Assembly: GCA_903813345.2 (NCBI GenBank)
Contig: CAIIXF020000003.1
Span: 32,365,151-32,425,150, forward strand
DNA: 60,000 nucleotides
Direction: 5' to 3'
Origin: Owenia fusiformis
Taxonomy: Eukaryota; Annelida; Polychaeta; Sabellida; Oweniidae
In this document: one piece after another, positions 13,801-27,232 of the stretch
Position numbering within the stretch: position 1 is the stretch's first letter
Layout: each line of letters starts with the position of its first letter
Notes under the pieces: generated by a model
Databases searched by the model: none
What the model was told of the DNA's origin: nothing
The model's input: only the letters and a program-made list of their open reading frames with translations
Translations under genes and position numbers: made by a program

Positions 13801-16800
13801 ATAAAACCTACATTGAGGTGTTCAATAAAACATCGAACGCTTCGACATGAACTTTCAGAGTAGTACGATAAGCTGCTGAAGCTGGGTTGTGAGTTATGAT
13901 GATACAATTTGATCTTCTATGGATTATAAACCAGGTGGAGATCAGGCGGTTTATAATAATATAATGACATCTCGGCTTCACGTATTCACAGGTGTCGCCT
14001 TAATAAGTGTATTGTTTCACCGTTGCATGCAATATGCAACGATGGCTATTGGGGATAGGATGAATATAAACATATATATTATAATAAAACAAAGTACAAT
14101 CTACTTAAATCAACAATTACAGAAATCCATTTGCAATAGAAAAAAGACATATCTGTATAGCTATATTTTTAGGATTCCTGAGAAACTGTCCCATTGTTTG
14201 TTTCTGGCATGAGGAAGATGAAATCGAAAGTTGACGCTCAAACTTCATTGAACTTAAATTTAGCCGAAGGAGTAAATCGTGTGTGTAAATCGACATTGGT
14301 TTGTTTTATTAGTTCAAAATGCCAATGCCCTTTCCTTCATTCCGCTTGTAATTTACTAAACATTGAAGTATCTCTAACCACCCATTTTATTTCATCGATC
14401 TCTGTTAGCTCAACATGCTTAATGGGCTCCATTCTATTATCGTGTATAGACTGAGTTCGTCGACATCACGAATTGCAATTTATTTGTCTACTTATTGTCT
14501 CATCATCTCGTTAAATGTGGATATATCCTTTACGTGGTATTTGAGGGTACAACATTGTTTTCAGTTAATACAAGGACAGAACAGAGCATATCTTTTTAAG
14601 TGCTTGTTTCCAAATGTTACCACTTGTGCACGCTCCACATTTACATGAGTGAGTTGACTATGTGGTTGGTGTAGTGTCATATTGACACGACATTCGTGAT
14701 GTCATAATATGCCAATCTAGATCATAGGGCGAACAATATGTTAATGGAAACGAAAAGTAGCTTGACACGCGGAGGAGCTTGAAGTTATTAATTAATTGAG
14801 CAGTTCTTTGACTCTGAACCGTGAGTAATTAGAGATTTGATCAAACTAATCAAAGTTTATCTTGTTAGCCGATCTATTGGCAATACTCCATGCATGCATA
14901 CTGTTAAACCAGTGTCAAGATGCCATACATGCGGGGATTTTATATTTTCTTGTACATGCCACCATGGGCATTCGACATTCTAGTTGAATGCCCAAAATGC
15001 CACTTGATAAAAAAATCTAAGCGAATCAGAATATTATTCATTTATATACTTTTGTCTCTTAGAACTTTGATTTACACATTCATAATCGTGTATTCGATTT
15101 CGTAGGCATTCAGTTTCATGTATCAAATTCACAATTGAACATCCACTACGACAACACTTCTATTCGCTGTATCTTGTCAAATTCTCCATGAAGAAATCTT
15201 TGTTTATGTACTTTATTTAAAAAGTGAAAATATAATTTGTGGAATCCAAAACCTAGATACTGAATCATCTACTATTCCAACAAACATAAACTAAGAGACG
15301 TGCCTGTCAAATGACATCTAATACAAATGGTACGTCTAATCTGCTTCGAGGTGATTAAAGAAATGACAAGCATGAATGACGTCACATTGGGATGATTGGT
15401 AACCAAAGCGACACTCCATCTGATTACGAAAGTCGAATTGCGTAAACTTTGTCGACGGATTACTTGACGCTTAATTTCATAATTTACCTATTTTCTCTGG
15501 TATTTCGATGTGGTTCGGCAAAGAACATCACTTAGAACCATGCATTGTCCAAGCATTTCGTTCAATGCGACCGTCCCCCTTGAAGAAGAGACGTAGGCTA
15601 CTGAACGAAACTGCTCGGAAAACGTCTAATTTAAAGAGATTACAAGACGGTTGAAATTTTGTGTATGACGCCCACGCATAATTACTCACGGAAGATAAGA
15701 TATTTCGGATAAATTGATGCTTTGAGTCATTTTTGATGTATTAGATTTGGGGTTAATACAGCCATAATGATGAACTACACGCAAGCGAGAAGACTGGCGC
15801 TGATGGTAAAGTACAAAACTTTGGATGGTTGATCGATGTTGATCATTTTTTGGCTGAATGTGTTTATACTAGTCGAGTCATTTGATTGGTATTCTGCCTT
15901 CAAATAAGTTGTAAAAATATTGATTTTATATACCCTTTCCAAAATAAATTAAATAATTAAAAAATAAATCGTTTGATTTTGCTTCTGTAAAATGAGCTCG
16001 GTTTTTTAATTCTTCCAGAAAGTTTTATTCAGTTTCACATTTCAAGGGTTTGAATTTATGCTTTGATATGATTTTGTTACGATTGTTACGTAAAGGAAAA
16101 CATTTCTCAGGTGCAACTCGATCTTAGAATCCCAAGAATGTCAAACACGACCAGTGCCCCCAAAAGATGCGTAAAGGATTCGAGGATAATTCGTGACTCA
16201 TCCAAGAATCTTATTTTTTATCGCTCTCGGTTTGAAATTACAAGAACAAAGATAAACACATCAAGATCAATTTTCATCCGTTGATGTCATTTCATTGAGT
16301 AATTGGGTAAATTTAGCATCACTTGGCTTCATCATAAAAAACGCAGTGACTCATCGTTGAGATTTATCCTCTCTTCGAATCTTCCAGTTGGCCGGGCAGT
16401 TCATTACGCTATGCGGAAACGCTAAACCCAATAAGTAGTTGAAAAAGTGACACTTCTAACTCGATTTGAAAAAGCCGGCTAGGGTCTATGTGAGAGCTGA
16501 GGTAGGGGAAGGCGTTGCAGATTGGAAGGGTGGTTAAAAATAATTCATGAGTGCCACCTAAATTGATTTATGACTTATTAACAAATTAATGAACAATCGT
16601 GTCTTTATTAACCATTGAATTCTATTCTTGTCGATTTTTTCCTTGGAATGCAATACAATACAAGAAGAACAAAAGAATGAGTTCAATAGATGAAACCGCT
16701 GAATTCCATCTCCAGGCGTAAAAATATCTATTTACCTTTGTGCTTCATACAACTAAGATCAATAATACCTTTCATTTATTTTACCTGAATACAATAACAA

Positions 16801-19800
16801 AAACTAGACCTTGGTTACAGATGCCTCAGTCGACGTGCTATTAATAAGTTAAAGACGCACAATGTAAAAGATTGGCAGGCTGATTCACCATTGGCATGTC
16901 ATGAACAATTTTTCTATATTCTATTGTCTGCGAACCGTAAATAGCATTGTGTCATGGTTGATGTGTAATACTAATAATTACTTTCACTGGACGGAGATAT
17001 TTCTTAAATGATTACTGAAAATGTGTCACTCTAAAGTTTAATCACAACGTGAATCATTGGTTTTATTTAGTTAAGGTATTCAGGTAGGTGTTTTCATTGA
17101 GAATTTACGATAATCCAGGGATTATCTAGGTATAATTTTATTACATTATTCCTCCAATTACCTGGAGCATACCTGAGGCAGAGTAGGTTTGGAGATTATA
17201 GAAAACGTAAAGCGTACCACTTAATTACTACTGCATGACAGTGGTCACTTGACGTAAAGTATAATTGGGAGCTAATTACAAATTACTCCGCATCTCTTCA
17301 ATTGCTATACACCTGATTTTAATAAATGTTCATTTTATAGGATCCACCAGTTAGAGCCGCACGTGGCAATCTGTAGTTTATGTGTTAAACTCGGTCTTAC
17401 GTCTCAGACGTTATGTTGACTGAAGTGCATATTTTCAAAGTTGGAACTAATTCTGTTACATATTTTTCGAAAGGAATTCAAAGAAGGTTGTAATTTCTCA
17501 CAAATGAGGGCTCAACATGGCCCTGCGTTGGAATTTCCTGTATCAATGTCACGGACGTGTTCCAATGCATGGTTCAAGGCCTGGAAATCTGGTTTACAGA
17601 TATTACAACAAATTAAATCCAGGTATAAGCTCTATAAATAACGAAATCTAACGCACAAGTTTAGCCATCCCTGGAACAAGAAGCAGGTTAAGTTTGTTTT
17701 GAATCTGCTACCCTTTGTAAAACGAAAAGCTTTAAGTCAAAGTACACTTCCTAATTGTTTGAGAAAAGGAATAAGTATCACCTGAATTTCTCACAAGTGA
17801 TGTCATATAATAACATGGTTCTAGATGTGGCCACTATCGTATTATCAAAATGGCATATTATAAAAGCATAACCTGATTTTGATTGTATGAATAGGAGGGT
17901 TCTAAAGTACTCTCAACAAAAGCTCTCAACAAAGAAGTTTAAAAAGGCCTTAACGATTCGTCAGTGTCTGTTAACGGGGAAATCTCAATGATGATGCGTT
18001 TATTTATACCCAAAATGTCTATTTTAAGACACTCTGTGTGGTTTATGGAACAGTTTTTGTATTAATAGCTCCTTGAAGGCTACTAACAGCCCCAGATACC
18101 AAATATAAACGAATACATAAACTTTGCTGTTCGGTTTGTAAGTCTGAGGTTTTGGCATTTCCACTCTATAAAGGTGAGAATATTATGACAAAAGTTCCAC
18201 CTATTGAAGATTCTAAACTGGTCTTAATAAACCATCAAGAACTCAGTGAGCCAGCACTTCGAACAATCAAAGAATAATTCTGGGAACAATCAAAGAATGA
18301 TTCTGAAATAGGTAGTCTTTGTGATCAGTCATGAATACGTTTGGGTTTATGATGTAGTGTTCGTGGTTGACAGTGACGCTCATAGTAAGGGGAATTGTTA
18401 TGTTTTGTCGTAAAATTAACTCAACAGCGTCGTATATCACTGAGCAGAGAGATAGTCAAGATATCCTATACAGCTTTTATGCTCAAGTACTCCGCTTGTG
18501 TGGCTAGAAGGGAGGATAAATCACGATATATCTCCTTCAACATGTCTATGATATAGTCAGTAGTCTCTAAGAGTCAAAAGATTAAACTGAGCTAATGAGA
18601 TATTGTAAAGGTTATCTCATACAATGTTTTCATTTCGAGTAACGGATGTACTGACTTAGGGTTTCTAATTTCTGATCTCTCCGATCCAATTATTTGGTGT
18701 ATAAGTGATAAAAGAATCAGAATCGTCATACCCCGTGGTCCCATGTAGTACCCTCTAAAATTATTATCTTAAATTCTTGACATTATAGCTATTTGCTGAA
18801 ATGTCAAATTGAAAATACGTGTGTGCCAGACTAAGCCTGTGTGTCAGATTAGCTCTGAGATGTCAGCGGCTTAAAGAGGCAAAGGTGTCAGATTAACCCA
18901 GTAGATTCAGGATCAAAACATTTACCTCTACGTTGAAAACACACTAGAATCTATAAGAAGAAATCACCTGGTTGAAGAGCGTATTAACTACGACATTGAC
19001 CTGATCGATCATTGTACCAGTTACCTCCCCCACAGAGTTGTTGTTTAGGAAGTAACAATACAATAAACTAAATGAAGCTCAAGTCAATAGAAAATAGATT
19101 TTTGCATTCACCACAATTTCAATAATCTCATGCGGATGATAATGTTAAACCAATAACAAACGTTTTGTACTTTGGATTTGATTTACAACATTTCCAAAAA
19201 TAAACCTATAATAAATCCGCATATTCACTCGTTCTTAATCAAATAATAACGAATCGATGAAATGCTATTAATTCATTATCCATAAATAAAAAACGTATCG
19301 GCTTAATGATCTTCCAATTAATTCAATCTGTTGGATTCGTTCATACACACGTATATTGTGACATTTGATAAAATGGCTATGTTATCATTGTACAGGAGCA
19401 TGCTATTTCAGGGTCTATCAAATTGTTTTTTAGTCCCATGAGTATACTCCATAAAGGTCATCTCTGTTATCAAAGAATTCCCGGTCAGATTTATCATTTG
19501 AAATACGCTAGAGGACTAAAGCGACTTATTGGAAATGTGATTCGCTCGAATAATTTCTATCATATGGGGATAATACATTTGAATCGTGTCACTCCAAAAT
19601 TAACTGATATTCATGGTTCTGCCATTGACCTGTAACATTGCTAGCGATGAAGGAGGATTGGGTCCCAGGGACGCAACTTGATATTTTCCAAATATGAATC
19701 CGATCTTGAAGGATGTCGTGATGTTCACTTCATGTTCACTTTGAATTGTTTTTTTGCCTTATTGCTTAACAAAATAATCAAAACATAACAAGTGATCAAG

Positions 19801-22800
19801 ATATAAGCTCGAATCTTTTGGTTTGCTGATTATGATTTTACATCCAGATTAATGTCAGACAATAACAACATTCTGACAGTTTCATTGTTGGAAAAAGTCG
19901 AGATTGCATTCTGGGATACAATCTTCCTTGGTTATCGATTAAAATAAACTGGATCAGACCATAAACAAGTCCCTGCTAATATTGATCACCCGTATTATTT
20001 ATTCACCTAGCTTTCTTCGATATTCTGAAAAATATATGAAGCATGCTATATAGTTAACAGTATATAACTATAATTGGTACATATTTGTAAACAGGGTTAG
20101 ATAAGTATTTCGCACTGGAAGTGAAGAAATTATTAATAGCTAGAAATAGCATAATGCTTTGAAGAATAGAAATCCCTATTCTATCAGATAGATATATCCT
20201 AATGAATTACATATGTGCTAATAAAACTAATTCTATCCACTTCATTTAATTTTTCAATCAGTTATATCCAGATAAATATAGGCTTTGCAATTAGCATCCT
20301 TATTGCTCTAAGGATTGGGGTTAAATAATTCCTACTTCCAATACCCATTTATTCCAAATGTGTTAACACAAAGGGATTCGTATGACGTAGGTTAGATGAC
20401 AGATTATTGGACATATTGCAACCCATGACACTGGGTGGATGAGTCACATTATAAGCAATGTGCCTAGAGGGAAACCCATAGCGTTCTTACGTGACGTCAT
20501 CCCTCTCTTATAGAAAGAACAAAAGTGCCGAATGAAAGAATACTTGTGTCTAAATGTCAGAGTAGTGGTTCGAATAAATCATTTGGACAAGAATTTTCAT
20601 GGCAACTGTTACAAATATGGCTTGACTTCATTGGAATAAATGGCAGATTAATTATTTATAAAATGTGTGCTTCCTTGTCATCTTCGTATGATTGAAAAAA
20701 CACACAATCATGGATGACATGTGGTAAGAACTAATCACATAAAATTATATTCCCTATTGTACATTGATCTTTGACAAAGTTGTTAGCCAAGTCCGGAATA
20801 CTCGGTCAGAATTGCTAAATATAATATTCTCAAACACATGACACCACTTTGCAAACATAAACCATATATACCATCCTTTCATGTATCATCGATTATTTAA
20901 TTGCTTTGCTACACTATAAAATGATAAAGATAGAGCTCTACTAATACATGTAAATGCATTTCTAAATGGAATTATTATCGGAAAAGTAATTCATGATCTG
21001 TATTTAGCATTTCGCATGATACTCTTTGGACAGCTCTCCTATGATTCTGCCTGAATCTCGGACATTTTTATCTTTATTTTGACTTCATTGATTGCAGCAA
21101 TAGTGCAATATCATTCTGATACTCATAGCATCTTTCTGTTTTACCTCAGGGCTGAGAAGAAATGAGATGTCATGGTATATCATGATGGTGCAATATCATG
21201 ACTAAAAAGAATTGAGACTTTAAAGAGCCTCCCTTCGCGAGAGTTTGAATTCATGTCTCCGAAATAGAGTTTTGTATACTACTAGGCCCCAGAGTCGGAA
21301 TATATGAGAGTCAGTCTATGTTTGATTGTGATTTGATTGTGTGTGATGCTTGCATAGTCTAAAGATTGTCATAATAATTCATAGAGCATTGTAAGACACT
21401 CTGCTTTGCAAAGAATTGGACAAGGAAAATGTAGACCTCAAAATGAGTTTGATATGTACACATCATAGCAATGGGCAAACTTGGTACCATTAAAAAGCTG
21501 ACAGTTCTGATTTTTGTATACATGATCTGTCATGAGGTCACAATGTTGATTCAGAAAATACATCAGAGGTGCATTGTCAGATTGCACATTTGATTACAGA
21601 GGCTGCCCATATTCCATATAGTGAACATGTCCTGATATTATAAGAAACTGCACAGTTCGACGTTGGAAACCTCTATCATAATCAAACCTCTATTACCTCA
21701 CAAGAGGCCGATAATGTTCAATATATCTTACTTATAAGGCTTACTCTGAATATATCATACTTATCTGGCTTATTTTGAATACAGTAATGCGAGTAATTGG
21801 ATACAGTAATTGGAGAAAGGTTTATCAATTAATTACAAACAAAGGCGCTACAAGGGCGCCCACCTCTGCAAAATACATATAAACAGCAATATTGGTCCTG
21901 GACCAAATCCTCAAGCATCAGCTTCTTACAGAATTAATCCCTTTGATTAAAAACAATTGCGTGTGTGGTTGAGACGGGATCACAACAGGAGCACATGACT
22001 GCCTTGGTGATAGATGATGAGAACATCGATTATCATGATTGACTTCCAACCAAATAGTATCGACCACTCTTTCACTTTTTCTAAATGCAATTGCCAAATA
22101 TGTGGGAAGTCATGAACCTCTTCAGTAGTGATACTGTATAATTGACCCAGGGCCACGAACTCCATTTTGGTCACAAAGGAAAAAATTCGATATTGATTTT
22201 TAATCACCAAACCACCCATGAATAGAAACAATTACATGACTAAGCTATGAATCGAGACAATAAATCATCCTAAGGTCGTATTTACTAATCATTGTCTAAA
22301 AGATTTATTAGATAATTTGCAAAAATTGTAATGATGAGTGGCTCATAAAACGCCCCCACAGTCTGTACTGTACATCCATGTATGAGGCACGTTTTTATTA
22401 ACTGCTTCATATTTACTCATCAACATGTTTTATATGAGAGTTTTATACGATGTTACTCGATCTTCATTAATCCTCTTATGCTCAGTGAATCGTGTGATAA
22501 TTGTAAAGATTCTACACTAAATGTGTGGGAGACTTGGAGAACACATTTGCATAATAAACTTTACATTATTTGTTCCACTCTGGTACTCATCAAATCTCTC
22601 TGTTTCACTAGAAACGTGCTCTAATATTATGAGACATATTCATATAGTGTATTCTTTGATATCAGCTCAACTGATGGGAAGAGTTGCAACTGTCATTAGG
22701 TGTTATGGTTATTATGTAATCATTGCCCTTAGTGTCCATACGTTACACCATAGGCATTGTATTCTGTCACTGCTGGCATTCACATTATATTAATTAACAC

Positions 22801-25669
22801 AGGAAAAGCTGATATATTCTCCACAAGTTAAATGACCCCTTATTAGATGAAATATAAGGTGAAGTGAAAGATCTTAAAATACCTCAAATCCGACCCCTCT
22901 TGGACAATGATATCTAACCCATATTAACACGGCGTCAGAAGAAATCGAGATGTCATAGTTTATAATGATGTCATAGTTCTACTATTAGTATATTACCTTA
23001 TATTTTGTTACGCTGTTTTACTTGAATACTTACAATATATTTTTCTAACCCTATTTTACCTATGTATTTTCAGGTGAGACTAGCGTAAGGACGGTGTCTG
23101 TTTTACTCAATGGAGAAGAATCGTCCATGCAATTCTTCGAACTTGAAACAGAAGAGGTACGTCATAATATTTATTTTTAATTATCATTATAACGCCATAA
23201 TGTACCATGATTAATATCTTTATCAATAGCAGGTGAAATCATAAGCTTGACTTGTACCTAATAACCGAACAGGGATAAATCTTGCAATAATATGACAAGA
23301 ATCTACAACAAACCTAATCATTATACGTAATTGCTAATGGTATTACGTCAAAGTATACATAGTAATTTGTCGGAATACTCCCATTGCACCGAATTATAAA
23401 CAAGCTTAGAGAAAGCCAATCCATCTAACTATAATATAAAACTGAAAAGATCTCCCTTAAACCTCACTTCATTTGATTAGCATTATTTCAATTGCTCCAG
23501 AAAGTGTTCTTCAAAAAAGACTAATTTTGACATACCACATGAAGTGTACCCAATTACGTTATAAAAATAGATAGCGAAATAACGAACAGCTATGAAAGTA
23601 AATTTACCTTTTCAATATTGAAACATCTGTTTGATTTTAAGTGAAGATGTAAAAGACATCTGGAGATCTACAAAAAGGTTAAAAATAACCACCACCAACG
23701 TGTTTCTCTTCCATAAGTTCAGAACCTGAAAGCTTCCATTGGTTAGCATATCAATGCATGACGATGCTTGGAACTTATTTTGTTCTTTAATTACAATATT
23801 TCGAGATTCATGACAAATTTGATGATTTGTTTTTAAATTGCCAAACATTATAAACGATCCAAAAAGGATTTCCCGTTGCCAATCTTGTGGAGGGGAGTGT
23901 ATGTATATTGGCCCCTGGAAGGGCTACATTGAGTTCAAATACGTCATTGCAATAATCAAAGATAACCAATATTCATCTTTTTGGATTGATGCTATCGTCT
24001 TCAATAGGATTATGACGTGTGGTTGATCTGCATCTAGGATTCATCCTAGATCTGTATATATACGATTGATAACACCATGAACCATTTATAGCATTTCTAT
24101 AACTAACTACTATCTTTAGTAAGTTTCCCATCTACAAATAGTGCATATCGAGTAAAGAACACAAATGCAATGTGAAAATTACAAATTCATTCTTAAGAGT
24201 GATCAAATATCGGTTTGTTTATAAACACAATTAGTATAACATTGTATTTTTAATTTCAATCGGGTTCACTAAATTGTACCTTATCATGCTCTTAATCACC
24301 GGTCCTACGTGTGTCTAGTTTGTTACAATACGGTTGTCGGTCGTATTTGCTTGTCAATCAGGCGTAGTTCTAAAACCAGCTTTTACGTCACTCTAAACGT
24401 GCGGTACTCAATCATATGATATAAATAGTCATCTCAAGTGTCAAGGGAATATAGACAAGTATAAGTAGAGTCGCCGTAGTTGTTCTTGTGATAAGTGGTA
24501 TACTTAAGAGTAACAGTGGCTTTGTTTCATTCCGTGGTAGATATACTCTTGTCTCCATGTTGTTTCTTTCATTTATTCATATTTCTTTCAGTATTTATCT
24601 TTCATAACCATAGTCAAAACTAAATGTGCGTTTTGATTGAGCAGGCGACGTCTTCAACACATCATGTCTACGTCTTTAATAATAATTTTATTTTTATATA
24701 GGGATCATGATAATAAATAAAGAACTGTTAAAGAATATGTCCATAAGTGATATACGTAATTTATGTCGACTCATATTTTCATAACGTACAATTTCTTACA
24801 ATTTACAATTTTAATAATTTACAATTATGTGTTTTGCAGGATCACGCAGACTATTGTGACGTTGATGGTTACATCGTAGTGTATTCAGTGACCGATAGGA
24901 GGAGCTTTACAACAGCTTGTGACCTGGTAAAAGATCTAAGAGAAGTACTTCAGAAACAATCTGCTATTACCCTCGTGGGTAACAAAAGTGACATCGTCCG
25001 ACAGAGACAGATAAGCGATACAGGTACGTCCCTGATGTTTCTATTGTCAAAATGAGAAAATAAGATTCACTTTACAGGAAAATCACAAAGACTAAACAAA
25101 TAGAGAATTTAAACAATTAATGAATTATAAACTAATTTTGGACCACCAACCACTGTTTTATTTTCAATCACTTCTATCTCAAAATGTCTGATTAACAAAC
25201 TTACATCAAATTAAAAAAATGATTAGGCCTACTTGACATTCATCAAAATGTGAGTTTCTGAATGCGATATGTGAAAGAAAAATAGGAAAAGCTATGATTG
25301 CTTGGTTCGAAGGGGTACAAAGGATGAAGGTCGTTATTTATATAATATTTACAAAGATTTTATCTGAAATTAAATAAATATTATAAAAAGATAATTAATT
25401 TGTATTGCTTATTTGTATTTTTAGATGGAATGGAATTCGCCAAATCGTACGGGTGCAAGTTCATTGAAACGTCAGCCGTGTTGAACCATAACATTGACGA
25501 ACTTTTAGTGGAAACATTATCCAACATTAGACATGTCTACAAGACACTTGCTAAGCAAAGTCGTCGAACAATAGGCGATGCAGCAAAAGGACTAATCAAA
25601 CGAGTATTTAAATCTCGAGGACTCACAAAATCTCGTTCGATGGAGACGTTGTGTTTAAAGCGTCATTAA
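10835..25669 (+). CDS. RGK-family Ras-like GTPase (Rad/Gem/Rem-like), four exons
   Basis: Coding exons 10835-11474, 23074-23156, 24840-25023 and 25425-25669 join in frame with GT-AG introns to give 383 residues. Residues 1-180 are a basic, Ser-rich N-terminal extension. The G domain follows: P-loop G-T-Q-E-T-G-K-S at 187-194, NKSD at 289-292 and ETSA at 317-320. The switch II region has no DxxG; it reads F-F-E-L-E-T-E-E-D-H (exon 2/3 boundary), like the altered G3 of RGK proteins. The basic C-terminal tail ends K-S-R-S-M-E-T-L and has no prenylation box, as in Rad, Gem and Rem. RGK proteins inhibit voltage-gated calcium channels through the beta subunit and affect the cytoskeleton; that role is inferred from the family. 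The Cys near the end of vertebrate RGK tails appears to be Met here. The start is the first ATG of the long exon 1 frame. I cannot assign it to one vertebrate paralogue. Confidence 0.9.
11475..23073 (+). other. Long first intron of the RGK gene
   Basis: An 11.6-kb intron with donor GTAAGT and acceptor TTTTCAG, separating the P-loop exon from the short switch exon. I see no nested gene. It contains a 70-bp tandem array at 13229-13640; the rest is AT-rich and shows no clear repeat or coding signal by eye. An intron this long in a small GTPase gene may hold enhancers, but I cannot identify any. Confidence 0.75.
13229..13640 (+). repeat. 70-bp minisatellite in the RGK intron
   Basis: About five and a half copies of a ~70-bp unit with the words GTGACGTATCTGATGTG, TTTGCAGGATTCAGCAGCC and TGTGGGGTTGTAGGGTGGGG. 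The middle copies are almost identical and the two outer ones diverge. Each unit contains TGACGTA, a CRE-like half site, and an acceptor-like TTTGCAG. Confidence 0.9.
23850..23901 (-). mobile_element. Single end of an ACTCCCCT-family MITE
   Basis: Reads CCCGTTGCCAATCTTGTGGA followed by GGGGAGTGTA, matching the right terminus of the element at 4771-4970. No partner end was found nearby, so this is a fragment. It lies in intron 2 of the RGK gene. Confidence 0.45.
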
Positions 25670-26450
25670 ACGTATAAACTCTCAAACCAGAGACATCTTA
25701 ACATGTTATTATGTCTCTGCTCAAATATAAACAGCATATATGGTTATATTATATATTACTTGGCTAATGGTGCAAATATTGAATAACTTGCCTGAAATAT
25801 AAATATGCAAGATATTGTAAATACATAACTAGTTTAATGTAATCTTAGTCAAAGCACGGTGGGACTACAGGAATCACGTGCTTCACATAGCTGGTACTAC
25901 TACGTTGTGGTGCCTGGTGGAAAAACGGGTTGAAAAATCAAAACATCACACTCTAGAATAGCTTAGATAAAAATCAAATTAAAAACGGTGGAGAAACGGG
26001 GCTGCTATTCAAGCCGACCGCCATTTTGGGAAACTGTATACTAATGTAACCGTTAACTCATCGTGCGTCATCATAAATTTACGCATATACAGTAATTGAT
26101 TTCATGTAAAATAGATGAGTGTATCGAATGAGAGAAATGTTTTATTTTACGTGTATTTAGAGCTAGAATTTATAATTTGTCACGAAAAGCGTGAACTCAA
26201 CTATATTCCTATAATAATAAATCCTAAAGCAATACAGGTTATGAAAACTGGATTTACGAAATTCATTTCATGTAAATATTTTGTATGTCGAATATATTTT
26301 CAATGATAACCACCACTACGTGTAAATATTGTAAAATAGAGGACTTTTTATACATATCAATCAAAATATAATTTGTAGGTTGTAATAACAAATGTAATTT
26401 ATATATAATAGCCTACCTTTATAATGAGGTGAAAGGAAATAAAATAAAAA
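25670..26450 (+). other. 3' UTR of the RGK gene with poly(A) signals
   Basis: AT-rich sequence after the stop at 25667-25669. Two overlapping AATAAA hexamers at 26438-26448 are the best poly(A) signals. Nothing else is recognised. Confidence 0.5.
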
Positions 26451-26692
26451 TAATTCATAATATCATTGTTTGTTAGTGTGTAACAATTTAGATATATAGG
26501 CAAACGCAAACGTAATATGCAATTTCATAATATATGTACAGGATATCTTATGATTTTGAGTGATATCATTTTTATCATTTTATTTTGTGTGCTTCAGGGT
26601 GTAGCATATATCAAAAATATATCATTGTATTTACATTACATGTATTTTCTGGTCAGTCGGAGGAACGTTTTTCCGATTCAGGAATTCGAACA

Positions 26693-26842
26693 CCGGTGTG
26701 AAAGAAATGATGGTCCCCCAGGGATTATGGTCCCCTTTCTTGCGTATAAGATAATGGGGGAAAGAGTTGTGTTTAGGTCACCATATAAATCAATGGAGAG
26801 TAGGACCATAATTTGATAGGACCTCCTACCCTTTTACACCGG
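26693..26842 (-). mobile_element. MITE, CCGGTG family, copy 3 (inverted, shorter)
   Basis: CCGGTGTGAAAGAAATGATG at the left and CCTACCCTTTTACACCGG at the right: the reverse complement of copies 1 and 2, about 20 bp shorter inside. It lies between the RGK poly(A) signals and the promoter of the next gene. Confidence 0.75.
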
Positions 26843-27072
26843 ATTGAGGTTAATCTAACGCATGATATGTAAAAGTTTTAGCTTGCAACTTCCTATTTCA
26901 AAGTCCAAGATGCCCTCATTTCATAAGCGATTGCAAAAATGTGGAAAATTCGAATTGAAAGAGTTATAATATGATGTTCATCTTCATTCATTTTGTAATG
27001 AGTTCATATCACTTGAATGAACTGTCTTGTATTTGATTGTGAAAACAAACTTTTAACCAAGACAACGTGCTC

Positions 27073-27175
27073 TGACGTCATAATAGGACTGACCTATTTC
27101 CAAATAAACGTATGACATCATAGATTACGTCACATATAAAGGCATTTCTAAAACAGCAACAGTAACCATGGGGAC
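27073..27175 (+). promoter_or_regulatory. Promoter: CRE sites, TATA box, X-box-like site
   Basis: A perfect TGACGTCA lies at 27073-27080 and a second near-CRE, TTACGTCA, at 27125-27132. TATAAA is at 27135-27140. GTAACCATGGGGAC at 27162-27175 fits the RFX X-box consensus with one mismatch in the right half. The start codon is at 27233. CRE next to TATA is typical of CREM-driven spermatid genes and X-boxes of ciliary genes, which fits a sperm or ciliary product. The motifs are seen; the regulation is inference. Confidence 0.5.
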
Positions 27176-27232
27176 TAGACGGAGATGATGTTGTTGTTAA
27201 CAGTTTTAAGTTAATTACAGTGTGCAAGTAAA

